64,000 bases of DNA from Robiginitalea marina (GTDB lineage: Bacteria; Bacteroidota; Bacteroidia; Flavobacteriales; Flavobacteriaceae), in assembly GCF_024006985.1 (NCBI RefSeq), contig NZ_JAMXIB010000005.1:1-64000 (forward strand), in the 5' to 3' direction. The notes beneath the pieces are model-generated. The model saw only the letters and a list, made by a program, of their open reading frames with translations, had not been told where the DNA came from and did not search any database. Below are positions 62,204-64,000 of this stretch, one piece after another. How positions within the stretch are numbered: the stretch's first letter is position 1; each line of letters begins with the position of its first letter. The position numbers were made by a program, and so were the translations under genes.

Positions 62204-63379
62204 GTGGAAAAATATCGCACCGAAACCCAGGCCATACGGACCCAAATCCCGAGGAGCCCTTTCCAGGAGCATTCAGCCCCCCTGTACCTTACCTCAAGTT
62301 TTGTCTTCGAGGACGCCGAGGATATGCGGGCCTCCTTCGCCGAAGAGAAGGAGCGCACCCTGTATTCCCGCTACTCCAACCCCAATACCGATGAACTGAT
62401 CCGGAAAGTCTGCCTGATGGAGGGGGCCGAACAGGGCTTTGCCTTTGCCTCGGGCATGGCCGCGGTCTTTTCCACCTTTGCGGCCCTGCTCGATAGCGGC
62501 GACCATATCGTGGCTTCCCGTTCGGTGTTCGGCTCTACCCATACCCTGTTTACCCAGATTTTGCCCCGCTGGAATATCTCCCATTCCTATTTCCGGTTTG
62601 ATGACCTGGAATCCATAGAATCCCTGATCCGCCCCAATACGCGCATCCTCTACGCAGAATCGCCGACCAACCCCGGGGTGGACGTGCTGGACCTGGAGGC
62701 CCTTGGGAAGATTGCGAAAAAGCACGGGCTGTTGCTGGTTATAGACAATTGCTTTGCGACCCCCTACCTGCAGCAACCCATCCGGTTCGGGGCCGATGTG
62801 GTCATTCATTCGGGGACCAAGCTCATGGACGGGCAGGGGCGCGTACTGGCAGGGCTGGCCGTAGGGCCGGAGGCCCTGATCGACCGGATTTACCGGTTTG
62901 CGCGCATCACCGGGCCGGCCCTTTCACCCTTTAACGCATGGGTGCTCTCCAAAAGCCTGGAAACCCTTCCCGTGCGGGTGGACCGCCACTGCGAAAATGC
63001 CCTGGAGGTGGCCCGGTTCCTGGAAAGCCACCCTGCCGTCAACTGGGTAAAATACCCTTTCCTGCCGAGCCACCCGCAGTATGCCCTGGCCAAAAAGCAG
63101 ATGAAGGCCGGGGGATGCGTGGTCGCCTTTGAAGTGCGCGGGGGCGTCGATGGGGGCCGGGCGTTCTTTGACCGCATCGGCTTGCTTTCCCTGTCGGCCA
63201 ACCTGGGCGATACCCGTACCATTGTTACCCACCCGGCCTCTACCACGCATAGCAAGCTGAGCGTCGAAGAGCGGCTGGAAAGCGGCATTACCGATGGCAT
63301 GGTGCGGATCTCCGTGGGCCTTGAGCACCCTGAAGACATTAAGGCAGACCTGGACCAGGCCCTGCGGGCTATTCCCTAG
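62204..63379 (+). CDS. metZ: O-acylhomoserine sulfhydrylase (trans-sulfuration PLP enzyme)
   Basis: A 391-residue Cys/Met-metabolism PLP enzyme with a GTG start 25 bp after the fusion gene. LTSSFVFEDAEDMRASF opens, YSRYSNPNTDEL is the loop contacting PLP of the neighbouring subunit, FASGMAAVFSTFAALLDSGDHIV binds phosphate, and VIHSGTKLMDGQGRVLAG holds the Schiff-base Lys (S-x-T-K). Its position after a MetX-like domain points to direct sulfhydrylation of O-acylhomoserine to homocysteine. Length suits MetZ; cystathionine gamma-synthase cannot be fully excluded. Confidence 0.88.
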   Translation: MEKYRTETQAIRTQIPRSPFQEHSAPLYLTSSFVFEDAEDMRASFAEEKERTLYSRYSNPNTDELIRKVCLMEGAEQGFAFASGMAAVFSTFAALLDSGDHIVASRSVFGSTHTLFTQILPRWNISHSYFRFDDLESIESLIRPNTRILYAESPTNPGVDVLDLEALGKIAKKHGLLLVIDNCFATPYLQQPIRFGADVVIHSGTKLMDGQGRVLAGLAVGPEALIDRIYRFARITGPALSPFNAWVLSKSLETLPVRVDRHCENALEVARFLESHPAVNWVKYPFLPSHPQYALAKKQMKAGGCVVAFEVRGGVDGGRAFFDRIGLLSLSANLGDTRTIVTHPASTTHSKLSVEERLESGITDGMVRISVGLEHPEDIKADLDQALRAIP

Positions 63380-63408
63380 CGTTTCGCTTATTTCCTTATC
63401 TTCGCTCT

Positions 63409-63816
63409 GTGCTTTCGAGGAAAACAAAATACGGCCTGAAGGCTCTCACCTACCTGGCCAGGACGAAAGACCGCGGGCCGGTGCCCATCGCCGAGATCGC
63501 CCGGGAGGAAAACATTTCCCAGAAATTCCTGGAAAGCATCCTGCTTACCCTCAGGCGGAACGGGTTCCTGGGCTCCCGAAAGGGCAAGGGAGGGGGGTAT
63601 TACCTGATCAAAGAGCCCGTTCAAATCCAGATGGAAACGGTGATGCGGGTGCTTGAAGGGCCCATTGCCATGGTCTCCTGCGTAAGCCTGAATTTCTACG
63701 AACCCTGCGCCGACTGCCCCGACGAGGCCAGCTGCTCGGTCCACAAGCTCATGTTGCAGGTGCGCGACAGCACCCTGGAGGTCTATCGCTCCAATTCCCT
63801 GGCTGACCTTATTTAA
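63409..63816 (+). CDS. Rrf2-family regulator with four Cys
   Basis: A 135-residue winged-helix protein with a GTG start. The HTH region is GPVPIAEIAREENISQKFLESILLTLRRNGFL (about 22-53), then GSRKGKGGGYYLIKEP (the wing). The C-terminal part has four Cys (SCVSL ... EPCADCPDEASC), as in Rrf2 proteins that carry an Fe-S cluster. Next to the methionine genes it may sense sulfur or iron status, as IscR and CymR do. A palindrome that could be its operator is at 63891-63909, and another promoter lies beside it. Confidence 0.88.
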   Translation: MLSRKTKYGLKALTYLARTKDRGPVPIAEIAREENISQKFLESILLTLRRNGFLGSRKGKGGGYYLIKEPVQIQMETVMRVLEGPIAMVSCVSLNFYEPCADCPDEASCSVHKLMLQVRDSTLEVYRSNSLADLI

Positions 63817-63878
63817 GCCTTTATTGGAGGCCTCCTAAAAAATAAGACCCTGATTAGGAAGAATCCCAAAAAGAATTT

Positions 63879-63909
63879 TATGTTTGCAAATCCTATTAAA
63901 CCTATAGGA
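63879..63909 (+). promoter_or_regulatory. Promoter box and candidate Rrf2 operator
   Basis: TATGTTTG (63879-63886) is a -7 box. TCCTAT-N7-ATAGGA (63891-63909) is a 19-bp palindrome lying at or just after the expected start point, where a bound repressor would block transcription of the next gene. Confidence 0.45.
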
Positions 63910-63912
63910 TAA

Positions 63913-64000
63913 ATGAATTTTCTTTACAGCTTCCAAAACCCCGGCAAAAAAGGGTCGGTCCATTTTGCGGCAGACCGTGCCTCCGAACGCCCTTACCGCA
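63913..64000 (+). CDS. Start of a possible next gene, cut by the window edge
   Basis: An ATG at 63913 opens a frame with no stop through position 64000 (29 codons plus one base, MNFLYSFQNPGKKGSVHF and onward). It follows the promoter box and palindrome. I do not recognise the protein, and the fragment is too short to identify. Confidence 0.3.
   Translation, partial: MNFLYSFQNPGKKGSVHFAADRASERPYR

Noticed and set aside
1-64000. CRISPR arrays, tRNA or rRNA genes, insertion sequences and a replication origin
   Set aside because: I scanned the gaps between genes and saw no regular repeat-spacer array, no cloverleaf or CCA end, no transposase and no DnaA-box cluster.

Overview
The window looks like a piece of a GC-rich member of the Flavobacteriaceae (phylum Bacteroidota), close in character to Robiginitalea. 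The reasons are the gene families (DUF6089, DUF6090, DUF6747-like, DUF5686, CarboxypepD_reg-like, bifunctional nuclease DUF151, HppA, the FolK-kinase fusion), the TAnnTTTG -7 promoter boxes, the scarcity of Shine-Dalgarno sites, and the orthologue order bamA-ompH-ompH-murI and tig-clpP-clpX. The genus is inferred from content, not measured. There are no rRNA or tRNA genes, no CRISPR array, no transposase and no clear prophage. Long open frames opposite mutS, ggt, tig and the GDSL gene are shadows produced by high GC.

Region 1-8100 is the accessory end. It holds a degenerate ~105-bp repeat array (1-260) with a further copy at 2889-2982, an outer-membrane beta-barrel protein, a bestrophin-like DUF4239 membrane protein, two DUF6090-type membrane-anchored proteins flanking an M55 D-aminopeptidase, a VOC protein, an AT-rich coiled-coil gene that stands out in base composition, and a pair of very small membrane-protein genes. 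Two copies of an inverted-repeat element (6471-6516 and 7973-8004) bracket the AT-rich gene.

Region 8100-32200 is mostly housekeeping: thioredoxin, GNAT, gamma-glutamyltransferase and an MBL-fold hydrolase, mutS, a TrmH-type RNA methyltransferase, a FolK-deoxynucleoside kinase fusion, sppA, the queuosine-precursor transporter yhhQ, an AsmA-like protein, DUF2797, a GH3 protein, an alpha/beta hydrolase, clpX/clpP/tig, a small holin-like membrane protein, a GDSL lipoprotein, an alpha/beta hydrolase and pdxJ.

Region 32300-42400 is an envelope block: CBS protein, nadK, a DUF6089 beta-barrel, uppS, bamA (overlapping uppS, non-ATG start), two OmpH/Skp chaperones, murI, then folA with a 2TM protein and a class V aminotransferase. 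Region 42500-47000 is a nucleoside and folate block (CBM48 protein, thyA, adenosine deaminase, NupC transporter, bifunctional nuclease). Region 47000-57000 holds etfBA, pdhB, a large DUF5686 outer-membrane protein, the membrane pyrophosphatase hppA, an App1-like phosphatase and a second deoxynucleoside kinase.

Region 57100-64000 is the most striking part: a methionine/SAM locus. metK is preceded by what reads as a SAM-II-type pseudoknot riboswitch placed directly at a promoter. Next comes a canonical SAM-I (S-box) riboswitch in front of one gene that fuses a MetX-like homoserine acyltransferase, aspartokinase and homoserine dehydrogenase. Then come a PLP-dependent sulfhydrylase and an Rrf2 regulator with four cysteines. 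A palindrome beyond the regulator, beside another promoter, may be its operator. Together these genes would take aspartate to homocysteine and make SAM, with feedback by two unrelated RNA sensors and probably an Fe-S-type regulator.
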